From Didymodactylos carnosus (taxonomy: Eukaryota; Rotifera; Eurotatoria; Philodinida; Philodinidae), in the NCBI GenBank assembly GCA_905250885.1, contig CAJNOQ010001634.1, positions 1-29,812 of the forward strand: a stretch of DNA of 29,812 nucleotides, written 5' to 3'. A program made the position numbers and the translations under genes. The notes under the pieces are model-generated. The model saw only the letters and a list, made by a program, of their open reading frames with translations. It searched no databases and was not told the DNA's origin. The number at the start of each line of letters is the position of its first letter. Positions within the stretch are counted from its first letter, which is position 1. Of this stretch, positions 10,901 through 20,173 are shown in pieces.

Positions 10901-12802
10901 CTTCATCTCCTCTTTCCAACAGTGAAAACCGCAGTTCTCTATCTGGTATCTATCAAAAGTTATTCAAAAAATACTCATCCGGCTTATTTTAAAAGTACCG
11001 TGACACATAGGAACAAAACAAATCTTATCGAAACTTTATTATTATAATATTAGTCGAAGTATGATCAAATAGTATAGAAAAATAGAGCATTCTTTTCTCT
11101 ATCAGACTATATAGAAAGAAAATTTCCTCAAGCCTTCTATACAAAAATAAGGTATCTGGCTCACTACTTTTGGTATGACCTAAGTATGTATATAATAGTC
11201 TTCTTTGTTGACTATGTCTTTATACGAACATATTACTAGATCTACCAGAAGCCACATAAATCTACCAGATTTTATCGGCTTCTTTAATTTTATAATCAGA
11301 AACTTATTTTTCTTTGACACTTTTTTGACGCTTTTTCTTCTTTACTTGGAAAATTAGAAAAAAATCTCTATATTATCAAAACGTTGACTTTCACCATTTT
11401 GTTGATCGCTTTCCTCAAGCTTCTTTTCTCTTGATAATTCATTCGAATTTATCTGTGTTGTATTGTATATAGTTATAAACAGCTATCCACAGAGAACTTT
11501 CCATTTTCATAAACCTCTCGTCAAAAGAATGATTAAGTCCTCATTATAATTGTACTGGGATGTGTCTGCTTGACCTTGTATGTATATATGTACATGAAAG
11601 AGATTGAAAATAAATCATAGAAGTAAAAGATTCTTGACTAAAATGGCAAGAGAAAGTAGTCTTAGTCGAAAAAAATCGAATAGTGTTTCTCTTTTTCTTC
11701 CTTTCTAATTAGCAGAAGTACTGGAAAAACAAATAATGCACTAAACTTTCTAAACCTTCTGAAAAATGTGCCGTTCATTAGTATCTAAAAATCGCTTTTT
11801 GAATTATTTGATCATGGTATTCCTTTATTATGTAAGATCGAGGGAAGACGGTAGCATAGGAGATAACAGTGACATATTTGTCTCAGTCGCTGATAGTGGT
11901 GACATCACAGATATAAAAGCGAGAGGTTCCTTTTCTTTTCTAAAAAAAAGCGAGGCATTCTTTCTAAAAATGGAATCTCGTTCGTAATTCCTTAAAAAGA
12001 ATTTTTTCACATTTCTGTAGTTAAAAAATCAGATTTTGACAGCTTTTTTCTAAAGATTGAGATTAGAGAATAGTTCAGATTCTTCTGATAATTGTAAGAA
12101 TATGTCTGAGAGCATCAGGATAAAATTCGTATCTTCTGTTTAAGATACTTACATTTACCTTCCCATAATCGATCTTGATTTTCGAACATTGTTGAACGTA
12201 AATTTGGATATGTTATATTATTATTTATCGAATTGTCATTTTTATTCACGTTTTTTCTTGTAAGATAATTGCCCTCTTCTTTTACGGGATAAACACTGTC
12301 AAATGATAAGGATTGATCGAAGTAAGGCGCATGCGACACATGAGAACTAAAAAGAAAATGTTCAATCATTCACTTTAGATCAGATGTTTTTAACTTACTT
12401 TTCTTGATGCTGCTCTTCTTTAATTAAAAATTCGGCAGAGTCGGACAGTATTTTACATTGAGTTTGTTCGGGCGTTTGCTGATCGTATTGTGAATTTGAA
12501 TAAATAACATGACGATATCTGACATTGGTTGTTTTTGGACGTTTAACCTGTCTATGCGCATTTGTCGTACATCTAACAACAGAACGTCTTATTGTCTCAT
12601 TGTCTGATTCGGGATGTTTCGTTTGTTTAACATCATTGTCATTATTATATCTTAGTGATTTATCCGATATTTGTTGATGTTTCTCTTCTTGTTTTAAATT
12701 GCGTGTTAATGCATTTTTCGTGGCTATTTCAATGAGATATTTCTTAATAAAATCTTTTTTGACTACTCGTTTACGTTCATCAACTACTTCTTCTCCGGCC
12801 AT
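5499..12802 (-). CDS. TATDN2-like TatD-family deoxyribonuclease, 11 exons
   Basis: Predicted metal-dependent nuclease of about 1,080 residues. Exons read by hand on the minus strand: A 12802-12399, B 12346-12159 (or 12153), C 9686-8339, D 8189-~7950, E 7912-7757, F 7715-7579, G 7319-7195, H 7135-6961, I 6263-6134, J 6075-5863, K 5633-5499 (stop). All have GT/AG borders and phases match at every junction except E-F. The N-terminal ~730 residues are low-complexity (Q, S, N, H-rich) and the C-terminal third is a complete TatD barrel. The layout parallels animal TATDN2, which also has a long disordered N-terminus. The start is the ATG of MAGEEVVDER. Introns are mostly 37-59 bp, but B-C (~2.5 kb), H-I (~0.7 kb) and F-G (~0.26 kb) are enlarged by inserted palindromic elements. 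Joining exon B to C rests on phase match and shared composition, so two separate genes remain possible. Confidence 0.78.
6635..6895. mobile_element. MITE-like element in TatD-gene intron H-I, 26-bp perfect terminal inverted repeats
   Basis: 6635-6660 (TAATAGAGTTAAAGTTAGAT and six more bases) is an exact reverse complement of 6870-6895. The ~260-bp unit sits within the enlarged intron 6960-6264 and carries no open frame. It also contains the hammerhead-like core at 6779-6811. It may be a non-autonomous DNA element or the remnant of a ribozyme-bearing retroelement. Confidence 0.75.
6779..6811 (+). ncRNA. Hammerhead-ribozyme-like core motif
   Basis: CTGAAGA (6779-6785) fits the conserved CUGANGA box. 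It is followed by a 6-bp stem GACCTC/GAGGTC (6787-6792 with 6801-6806), an AATTAAAA loop, and then GAAAC (6807-6811), the second conserved box. One extra A (6786) lies between the first box and the stem, and I could not place stem III or the cleavage site. Penelope-like elements and retrozymes of animals are known to carry minimal hammerheads of this kind. Activity is not shown. Confidence 0.45.
7395..7559. mobile_element. 165-bp MITE with target site duplication, in TatD-gene intron F-G
   Basis: The ends CCAAGGGGGAAACTGCGGAC and (reverse complement of the other end) CAAGGAGGAAACTGCGGACT form long imperfect terminal inverted repeats continuing through TTTAGACTTGAGCGGACTT. The direct repeat CAATCAG flanks it at 7388-7394 and 7560-7566, consistent with a 7-bp target site duplication. 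Removing the unit leaves an intron of about 85 bp. The interior repeats GGACTTT many times, so the RNA would fold strongly. No coding capacity. Confidence 0.85.
8339..9686 (-). CDS. Large disordered exon (exon C) of the TatD-family gene
   Basis: A 1348-bp exon with about 449 codons rich in Gln, Ser, Asn and His (for example repeated QQ, SS and NN runs), with no recognised fold. Its acceptor is TTTTGAG before 9686 and its donor is GTAAGT at 8338. The frame continues across both junctions: two bases complete the phase-1 codon of exon B, and the last two bases pair with the first base of exon D (PSLSSNHTSD). Such tails often act as flexible or condensate-forming regions, but no function can be read from the sequence. 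Confidence 0.75.
10193..10205. repeat. Short AC microsatellite
   Basis: About six AC units in the long intron of the TatD-family gene, just outside the foldback element. Confidence 0.85.
10271..11184. mobile_element. 914-bp foldback element with ~300-bp arms, in TatD-gene intron B-C
   Basis: The left arm (10271-~10572) and right arm (~10877-11184) are reverse complements at high identity, for example ATAGAGCATTCTTTTCTCTA and AAAATTTCCTCAAGCCTTCT on the right match the left. The ends read CTTAAGTCATACC and CTTAGGTCATACC, each bordered by a TA dinucleotide (10269-10270, 11185-11186), as for Tc1/mariner-type insertion. The ~300-bp centre has no gene. No transposase, so it would depend on an enzyme supplied elsewhere. 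Confidence 0.85.
12159..12802 (-). CDS. 5' exons A and B of the TatD-family gene
   Basis: Exon A (12802-12399) begins MAGEEVVDERKR and is basic and hydrophilic. A 52-bp GT..AG intron (12398-12347) separates it from exon B, and the frame carries through (QEK/N-SHVSHAPYFDQ). Exon B ends at one of two nearby donors (GTAAAT at 12158 or GTAAGT at 12152), both phase 1. Composition (K, R, Q, N) resembles exon C. No domain is recognised. If the long intron to exon C is wrong, these exons would be a separate small gene. Confidence 0.6.
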
Positions 12803-15647
12803 CCTACATAAAACTCTGTTCTCGAACAGTTAAAAATTTCACAACACTAGTAACTTTTAAAAGGAAAGGCAGGTAAAATGTTTCCAAATCGATATTAATT
12901 AAATCTAATTCCATTAATTGAAACGAAAAAGAAATGAAATCAAGAAAGAAAAAAAGCTGAAATACACAAAGCAATGAATCATCTGACCAGATAGAGATAA
13001 CAAATAAAATAATGATTGTCAAGTGAAAATAAGGTATGATTATATAAGGAACTGTCAAAGAAAAATGATCAGACGGTTATAGGTTTTGACACTGTGGTAT
13101 CATGTTGCAGATAATTTGTTTTTCTGAGAAAGATACTGAAATGAAGGGGCATCCCTAAAATCTTTTCTTTCCACGCTATATTATGTACTTTAGATACGAT
13201 AGGCGCTAAAAGTTAATGTCATGCGAAATTACGTTGTTATTAACGCTGTATATCCAGCATATCCGAACCAAGATGTATTGAATGAACTGCTGTTTACTGG
13301 ATGAATCCACATTTTATTGGTCTATTTGCGCGTAGCGTCCTCTCTCATATTATATGTGTCGTCCGGTCCTTGTAATCTACCACTATCACTTTGTATCCAG
13401 TCAACAATATTCATGAAAATTTGTATCTTTGTATAAGTCAACTGAATTCTTCCGTACGTAAAGTTCGTTATTAAGTTTTAGGAGAAATAAAAATGGTTAA
13501 CGATAGTTAGCGGGAATTAAATTTATTGGTCAAATGAAGGCATCCATAAATTTTATCCACCGATCTCTACTATCAAAGTGAAATTTCGAAATTTTGCGGC
13601 GATTGTAGCATGAGTGTGTATAAGCTAAAAACTCAGCCCATTTTTGTTTTTTTGCTCAGAACGGTCCTGTGAGAAACGGAAAACTCTGAACATTTGATTT
13701 TACGTGCTTTTAAATGGTTATAGCCATTCCAATTCAGACAGGATCTTCACTTGGAAGCTGATATTACAGAGCATCATTGAACTCGTTTTGATGCACTTTT
13801 CTCCAACACTATAGAAACATATAAACAAATGAAGGTATAATTAGAAAGCTCTTTCAATTGTTTACAAAATGATCTATTCACAATATCTTCACTGATCTGC
13901 AAAAGGTCGTCTCCGAGCTCTCTGCGACACTTTTTCATGAAACAGCATTCAAGGTACGAAAGGCTCGATACCAACAAAATCGCCAGAATTAACGCTAAAA
14001 CAAGAAATTTCCGTCCTTAGGGCCTTTCGTAAATTGAATGCTGTTTCACGAAAAAGTGTCTGAGAGAGCTTGGAGACGTCTCATTTTGTTCAAAAATGTT
14101 TGCTTCATACGACAGAGTTATTTGCAAAGAATTTTTGGATCGAACTAGGGGACTTGGTTCTCTGAGATTTGGGTTTTCCAGAGAACTGGTTTCAGTAGTT
14201 TCGATAGAATCTTTACATATACCACATTAGACTAAAAATTCTTTCAGCTGTTCAAATATCTTTTCAAATTTGTTCTGGCTACTATGCTCTACGAGAAAAA
14301 TGAAAATGAAAGGTAGACGAATAATTTTTTGGACCCACTGTATTTTTAACTTTTTTCCTTTCTGTCAAATCCTCGTGATCAAACACTGGTATTATATACT
14401 ATCACATTTTTCTCATACATGCTTTTCAATGTATCAGCCAGTCTCTAAACATGCCCGTGAGCATGCCTGTGTATAGAAGAAAAAACAATAACAGTAGTAT
14501 ATTTACTCGCCTGACTTATAAGGATGTCAATATACCGTCAGATTTGAACACCTGTAAGTATTTCATGGCATGTCTAGTTAAAACTGATATTTGTAGCAGA
14601 GGTTTATCATTTTTCCTTTGAAAAGCGTTTACAGTCAATGCGACACAGTTTGCTAATGTTTGTACAGATGAATATGCGAAAAAATTTTCGACGCATTTTT
14701 GAAAAATACTTGAGAAGATCTCAAAAGCTGAAAGTTTCTTTTATTTCAGAAGCATTTGCTAAATACGTTATCAGATGTATTTTTTCATAAAAGCAGATTT
14801 ACACATATCAATCGCCGAAGCATCCTATATCTCGATTATCTGGATGTATAGCATAGCGTACATACGAGGAAAAAACAAATAAAAAAAGAAGTAAACAAAT
14901 GAATTTTCGTGTGAGTCGTCTTTAAAGATTGCGTACTCTTGATCGAACATAGCACTTCGAACAAATACAAATTACATCATTTAATACGATTTGCCTCAGA
15001 AAAGGGCTACTTTTCACATTTTTGGTTGTTTGAATCAGTTCTCTACCAATCTCTACTTTGGCAAATATTGTCGGTTTGGGAAAGATTATATGACTGTGGA
15101 CTATTATTTCTCTCACTCCACGTATACATTTTGCATTCTACATTCTTCGAGTACTTTGATAGTATCAATTAGAATTCTAGGTGAAAACTAAAACTCTTTC
15201 GTTCGAAAATTGTGTTTGCATAATCTTTGAAATATTCTGTCAACTGAAGCACTTGAAAAATGAGTGGAGCTACTATTGATTTTTGTATAGCATAAATTTA
15301 CCTGCTATATTTAATGGGAGACCTTAAATATCTTTACTGTTTAGGATTCAAATAGATGAAATGCATTGTATAAATATTTTTTTATTTCTCCTGCTATAAT
15401 TAGTGTAATAATATAATCAAATAAATGATTAGTTGAATGTTTTTTTAATCGTAATAAATTCTTTTTATTTCATATGATTCATTAAAAGTATTACTCAAGA
15501 AAAATATATACTTCTGTTTTCTTTTATGTTATTTAGGACATATAATTCTCAGCGTGACATAACAGATCATATTAGATCTATATTGAATGAATAAATCAAA
15601 AATATCAAAAGATTTTAGACGACTGACTAAAAAAAAGAAAAAAAAAC
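12803..15647. other. Intergenic stretch between the TatD gene start and the carbonic anhydrase gene
   Basis: Contains one clear inverted repeat (13908-14078). Otherwise no open frame with protein-like features, no recognisable RNA gene and no long tandem repeat. Bases just above 12802 and below 15648 would hold promoters, but I see no diagnostic element. Confidence 0.55.
13908..14078. repeat. Inverted repeat, ~58-60-bp arms with ~53-bp spacer
   Basis: 13908-13965 and 14019-14078 are imperfect reverse complements sharing GAATGCTGTTTCA and GAAAAAGTGTC. The right arm ends in TTGGAGACGTCTCATTTT, also found in the core of the inverted repeat at 4205-4609, so the two may belong to one element family. 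No coding capacity. Confidence 0.75.
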
Positions 15648-16547
15648 ATGAACATTTTTAGTCATGGAATTTTTACATCATTGATAGTTATCAAAATAGT
15701 TTGTACTCAAGAATGGAATTATCATGAACTTGCTGAAGATATGTGGCCTTATATCTATGTATCATGTGGTAGTACTCAGCAGTCACCTATTGATATTCAA
15801 ACCTCAAATACAAAATATTCTAAATTTGAGACGTTTAAATTTTCTGCTGATTATGATACATTAATAAATTTTACTCTACAAAATAATCACTATTCGATTC
15901 GTACATTTGACTCAATACAGGAAAAGTTATTAACGTTAGAAGGTGGAGGTTTACCAGGTACATTTACATTTCGACAATTTCATATCCATTGGGGCGAAAA
16001 TATTCATCAAGGAAGTGAACATCAAGTAAATGGAAAGAAATTTTCAGGTGAAATACACTTTGTCTACCTTAATTTTGCAACAAATCAAACAGCTGTTTTA
16101 AGTTTTTTAATCGAAGTGATTAATAATCAAACACTAGAGAATGAAATTGACTATAATACAACATCATTGTGGCATAGTTATATTGAAAAAGCATTGTTAC
16201 TAAATGGAGGTAATATAACATATTTTATGGGAAATTTAAGTGAATTTATTCCTGTTCATAATCTATCAAAATTTTATCGATATTACAACGGTAGTCTAAC
16301 CGTACCACCATGTTCCGGAAACGTTATTTGGACAATATTTAATAATACAATTAAATTTCTAGAAGATGATATAACAGCACTTCATAAGATTATTACAGAT
16401 TACAATTTTCGTGAAATTCAACCACTTAATGGAAGAATTGTCTCTGCTAGCTTTAGAGATGATCAATTCGACACAGGACAGATATTACGCATAAAACAAT
16501 GGATACTGTTTATTTACATTATAATAATATACTTTCCTAACTATTAA
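15648..16547 (+). CDS. Secreted or membrane-anchored alpha-carbonic anhydrase
   Basis: A 299-residue alpha-class carbonic anhydrase that would interconvert CO2 and bicarbonate outside the cell. Zinc ligands are H112 and H114 (FHIHWG) and H137 (GEIHFVYLN). E124 in GSEHQVNG and T218 in SLTVPPCSG match the conserved Glu106/Thr199 pair of human CA II. H81 (NNH) is placed like the proton-shuttle His64. QSPIDIQ (45-51) is the family signature near the N-terminus. Residues 1-20 look like a signal peptide. C40 and C222 are placed for the disulfide of extracellular members. There are about nine N-glycosylation sequons. The last 16 residues are hydrophobic (ILFIYIIIIYF), fitting a GPI-anchor signal or a tail anchor as in CA IV/XV-type enzymes. 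The gene is uninterrupted, unlike the intron-bearing genes nearby. The start is the first ATG, before the hydrophobic leader. Confidence 0.93.
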   Translation: MNIFSHGIFTSLIVIKIVCTQEWNYHELAEDMWPYIYVSCGSTQQSPIDIQTSNTKYSKFETFKFSADYDTLINFTLQNNHYSIRTFDSIQEKLLTLEGGGLPGTFTFRQFHIHWGENIHQGSEHQVNGKKFSGEIHFVYLNFATNQTAVLSFLIEVINNQTLENEIDYNTTSLWHSYIEKALLLNGGNITYFMGNLSEFIPVHNLSKFYRYYNGSLTVPPCSGNVIWTIFNNTIKFLEDDITALHKIITDYNFREIQPLNGRIVSASFRDDQFDTGQILRIKQWILFIYIIIIYFPNY

Positions 16548-16993
16548 TTAATAACAGTATAATTATCTACTTTCGTTCTCTCCCATCTCTCTTTCTCTCT
16601 CTAGGAACATTTGATCAAATCGAACAAAACAATATACCGTGTGTTTTTTATTTTGTAAAACTTTTTTGTTTGCTCACAAAAAGAATCCCGGTGTCTTGGA
16701 ATAAAATTAGGCAATGAAAAGTTTCAAAATCGAAAATCGATTGAGTATTCTCCTTGTAACCAATTTTAACTGAAGTTTTCTATTCAAAGACATTCAAATA
16801 TTCACATGAAATGCCAAAAACTACCCACTGTACTCCACTTAGATAATGAATTTTTCTCGCATCCATTTTCTTTAGAAAATTCCATAGATCACTAATTTTA
16901 AATTTTCGTTGTCGACACCAATGCTAAAAAAATGAACAGTACTAACTAAAAATCGAAATATTCTCATAGCATAAAGATTTAACAAGAAACACT

Positions 16994-17434
16994 TTATCGT
17001 TTTTGTTTTCTAGTGATAAAACGTAGTTGACGTAAAATTCTTTGTTTTGACTTTAATTTGTTTTTAGTTTTCGACAAAGTTTCTATTGTATTTTGAATAT
17101 TTTCTTTTATTGTTAAAATATTTTTGTTCAAACGTTCTTTCTCGTCACTCAAATTTTCAATTCTTTTTTTTCCATATGTCACTAAACAATTCGGGACATC
17201 GATTTCTATTATATCTCTTGGGAAATTTCGTTTTCTACACTGTGGACAGCATCGACAATTCAAAAACCATTGATGAATGCAACTTGCACAAAATAAATGA
17301 CCACATTTCAATGACACAAGTTGATGTTCTTCAGTTCCAAATGCATCATAACAAATGTGACAACAAAACAAATCTTGAGGAATATAGGTTTTCAATTCTG
17401 ATGATTCTGTGGAGATATCAGATGTTTCCGTCAT
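16994..17434 (-). CDS. RING-finger and coiled-coil protein (probable E3 ubiquitin ligase)
   Basis: A 146-residue protein counted from the ATG at 17434-17432. A C3HC4 RING lies near the N-terminus: CHIC, then CGHLFCASC, then CPQC (numbered from the codon just before the ATG, C26, C29, C45, H47, C50, C53, C64, C67). All eight zinc ligands are kept, and the HQWF following the central Cys pair is typical of E2-binding RINGs. Residues ~92-135 are heptad-like and rich in K, E, N and L, so a coiled coil for dimerisation is likely. The C-terminus is basic (RFITRKQKR). Small RING-coiled-coil proteins usually pass ubiquitin from an E2 to a substrate; the substrate cannot be inferred. Intronless as read. 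It stands alone, convergent with the carbonic anhydrase gene about 450 bp away. Confidence 0.85.
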   Translation of the reverse strand: MTETSDISTESSELKTYIPQDLFCCHICYDAFGTEEHQLVSLKCGHLFCASCIHQWFLNCRCCPQCRKRNFPRDIIEIDVPNCLVTYGKKRIENLSDEKERLNKNILTIKENIQNTIETLSKTKNKLKSKQRILRQLRFITRKQKR

Positions 17435-17472
17435 CAATTTTTGTTGTTATTGTTGTGATGATGGAAATTTAA

Positions 17473-18142
17473 CAGAATACAAACTTAAGTATAATCACCT
17501 TATCAAATAACAGAGTCTTTTTATCTTAATTATGTAAAGGAAAAAAACAAAATAGAAGTATGATGAACTTAAATTCAATTTTATTTTGTAACTATAGTAA
17601 CGAACCATATTTCTAAACAACTGAAGATTATTAGAATACATATCTTATTGCTACAATATAACTACTTTTTGCCTGTCTCGCCGAAAGCAATATGCTGGGA
17701 AGCCAGGTTTTAGAGTTAAAATATACCATAAAATAAAAGCTACCCAAAACCGACTAAAACATTTTTGAAAGAATTAACTTTTTCTGAACGGCACATTATC
17801 TTCCTATACTGCCGTGGTACTTTATGTTCCTTCTGGGTTGGAATTTTTATATCGTCTCCAGATCGACTTTGTAGGATTGATAACGTTTGTAGGAGTTAAG
17901 GTTGTGGAATTATATCTGAATTACTGGATTTTCCAAGAAGAAGCATGTATAACTGCCATTACTTCACTATATTTTCTGAAGAGGCATTTTTGTCCTATAC
18001 TACTCTCGACTTTTTTATTCTGTATATCAAGACAAATTGCCCGTTTGAGCAGCGTGACTCAGCCGGCTAGTGGGCAGACAACGTACTTCAAACATACGGA
18101 GTTGGAATCTCGACAACGGCGGTCACGTTATAGTCTTGAACA
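17473..18142. other. Intergenic stretch left of the inverted-repeat mosaic
   Basis: No supported gene. An open frame at 17814-18152 encodes a hydrophobic 112-residue peptide with no recognisable motif and runs into the inverted repeat at 18143, so it is probably chance. Confidence 0.5.
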
Positions 18143-18676
18143 AGTTATCTAACGTTCATTGTCCCGATACCTTTGGACACAAATACAATGGGGTAACCCG
18201 ATTTCAGTGCCATTGGACTGGAGAGATGAGAGTTAAAGTTTAAAAAAAAAATTGCCCGTTCAGTATAGGCTCATCTCTATCCAAGGTACTGTTGTGGAGT
18301 TAAATACAGATTATGTGAATTCTTCAGTTATTTATATGCTGTTCTCAATTTCGTCTAACGACACTTATTACTGAATTGAGTTTGAATGTCGTAATATTGT
18401 TTTCATTTTATTACATTCTGTCGCTAAATTGTTTGAATAGTAACATTATTGAATCAAATAAATATCAACTGTACATAGAGTAAAGTATCCAGTTGGAACC
18501 GCAACTAGATTTGTCTAACTTGTGACTCTAGTATCTGAGTGAGTTTTGAAACGGTTTGCACCGAATTTGGGGGCTTTTGTAGCTGAAAGTCTTATCTATT
18601 TAATGATCTAAAAATTATTCCAAAATTTCCATCAGAGACGGATCGCAGGAAGATTTACTAAGGAGAGGATCGTTTT

Positions 18677-18739
18677 GGTTCCAATTAGGCTCTGTGTCTA
18701 ATGGGAACCATACAGTGAAATGTGTGTCTAATTGGAACC
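18677..18739. repeat. Short clustered repeat of GGTTCCAATTAG
   Basis: GGTTCCAATTAG (18677-18688) is followed by two inverted near-copies, CTAATGGGAACC (18698-18709) and CTAATTGGAACC (18728-18739). The latter two also form a 30-bp-spaced direct repeat beginning TGTGTCTAAT. Likely debris of a small palindromic element. Confidence 0.6.
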
Positions 18740-18967
18740 GTCCCGTTGAAATTACACGGGTTTGCAACGTTTTAGTAAAACCTATTTTTTAAAAGACTTT
18801 TGTAAGATAAACTAAGAAGTCTTTATATGGTCATAATCCAGAGAATGAGCCCCGTCGAATGCCACTAATTCGAGATTTGTAGGACCAAAATTGACCAAGT
18901 TATACTTACCATACTTTATTGTATGTAAAAACGAGATGGTTGCATATTAGGCACTGAGCTTAATTGG

Positions 18968-19056
18968 AAATGAATATGAGAAATGAGGCATAAATATTTG
19001 ATGGAGTCAATAAGGATCTAATGGAGTTTGTGAAGTCCATATTGATACTGGTGGTG
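18968..19056 (-). pseudogene. Inverted 89-bp copy of the FYVE-gene exon start
   Basis: This segment is the reverse complement of 19149-19237 with three mismatches in 89 bp. That region is the first coding part of the FYVE-like exon, beginning 3 bp inside its splice acceptor. The copy lacks the acceptor and the zinc finger, so it cannot encode the protein. A transcript crossing both arms would fold into a long hairpin with a 92-nt loop. Confidence 0.9.
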
Positions 19057-19145
19057 TACAATGTTATCGGAGATAACAACAGGTACTGATGCTTTCTTCA
19101 CATTCGGACCAGAATTGATTTTATTGCTATTTTTTTCCCTTTCAG

Positions 19146-19546
19146 GCCCACCACCAGTGTCAATATGGACTTCACAAACTCCATTAGATCCTTATTCACT
19201 CCATCAAATATTTATGCCTCAATTCTCATATTCATTTAATCCACCATATTCTCATGCAACAACTTCATATCAACATCCAATATCCGCCACAAATGTTCGT
19301 AATGATATTTTCCCGTCATCACCATCAACTACATACTATCCAATGCAACCCGTTGGTGAGATTCAACAAAGATGTTACAAATGTGAACATCCGTATAATT
19401 CTAATTTGACTTATTATCATTGTTCCAAATGTACACGAATAGTATGCTATTCTTGTAGTTATAATGTTTCCACAATATCTGTTGGATCTCGGGTATGTGA
19501 TGACTGTTTTATGAATGATGTTTTACTAGAAGTTGACAAAATTTAG
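19146..19546 (+). CDS. 3' terminal exon of a FYVE-like zinc-finger protein (5' part not found)
   Basis: The acceptor TTTTTCCCTTTCAG ends at 19145 and is followed by an open frame of about 133 codons to a TAG at 19544-19546. The first ~75 residues are Pro/Ser/Tyr-rich and look disordered. The C-terminal ~45 residues hold four CxxC pairs: CYKC (from 19373), HCSKC, VCYSC and VCDDC (ending 19507). The spacing C-x2-C...C-x2-C-x4-C-x2-C...C-x2-C matches a FYVE-type cross-brace with two zinc ions. The basic RRHHCR motif that binds PI3P is replaced by YYHCSKC, so phosphoinositide binding is doubtful. The exon starts in phase 1, and no matching 5' exon is visible upstream, where repeats intervene. It may be a captured gene fragment, or the last exon of a gene whose start lies beyond the insertions. 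Confidence 0.6.
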
Positions 19547-19670
19547 ATCTGCTTTGTTGAAAGTGAATGATTTTAGTATGTTCTTTCTGTACAATGCTCA
19601 CAATAAACTATGTAGTAGTACATATACTTTCATTACTCAGGGACTACAATATTACTAATTGGCCGGAAAA

Positions 19671-20173
19671 ATCTGAAAGCTCAAGGAAAAATTATCTTAT
19701 CTCGGACAACACTCTATACGGACAATACTCTATATCGTCTGGAAAGACACAAAGAGGAAGTGATCGATCTGTTCCATTTAGAACTGGTGCTTCCAGTCTA
19801 ATCAAAGGTGATTCTTTAACTAGTAATCGATATTTATGTTGTTCTGAGAATATGATTCTAAAATCCGAATTCTTCATTAATATCCTGTATTTTTATAGTA
19901 TTTCGCAATAGCTGATTTTGCCTGCGGTTCTGTAACAGTGTTAATTGCATTGACATTTGCTAGCATACTGACTCAGTACTACTGAGAGAATCGTCTAGAT
20001 CTTTTTATCAGTTTTTACAGTAGTTCTCTGAATTTTGCTAGTTTGTGATCGTGTTACGGGCCCTTGTTTAGAGGTGGTCGTAACAGGTCTTTTCGATACT
20101 GTTACTTGTTTGGAAATATTTTTTGGCACGAGTGTTCTCCGAGATAAGATGATTTTTCCTTGAGCTTTCAGAT
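19671..20173. repeat. Inverted repeat, 44-bp arms
   Basis: 19671-19714 (ATCTGAAAGCTCAAGGAAAA onward) is the reverse complement of 20130-20173 with a few mismatches. The ~415-bp centre has no gene and its sequence does not continue the palindrome. Lies in the 3' flank of the FYVE-like exon. Confidence 0.7.

Noticed and set aside
10832-11047. 71-codon open frame inside the foldback
   Set aside because: It covers the right arm of a non-coding palindrome and has no recognisable motif.
12804-13058. 84-codon hydrophobic open frame upstream of the TatD gene
   Set aside because: AT-rich DNA gives F/I/L-rich frames by chance; no motif and no splice link to the gene was found.
17086-17472. 128-codon open frame opposite the RING gene
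   Set aside because: Antisense shadow of the RING and coiled-coil coding sequence, which has the full C3HC4 pattern.
17814-18152. 112-codon open frame as a membrane protein
   Set aside because: Hydrophobic only because of AT-rich codons; no motif, and it ends in a repeat arm.
19567-19911. 114-codon open frame downstream of the FYVE-like exon
   Set aside because: Overlaps an inverted-repeat arm, has no motif, and the FYVE frame already stops before it.
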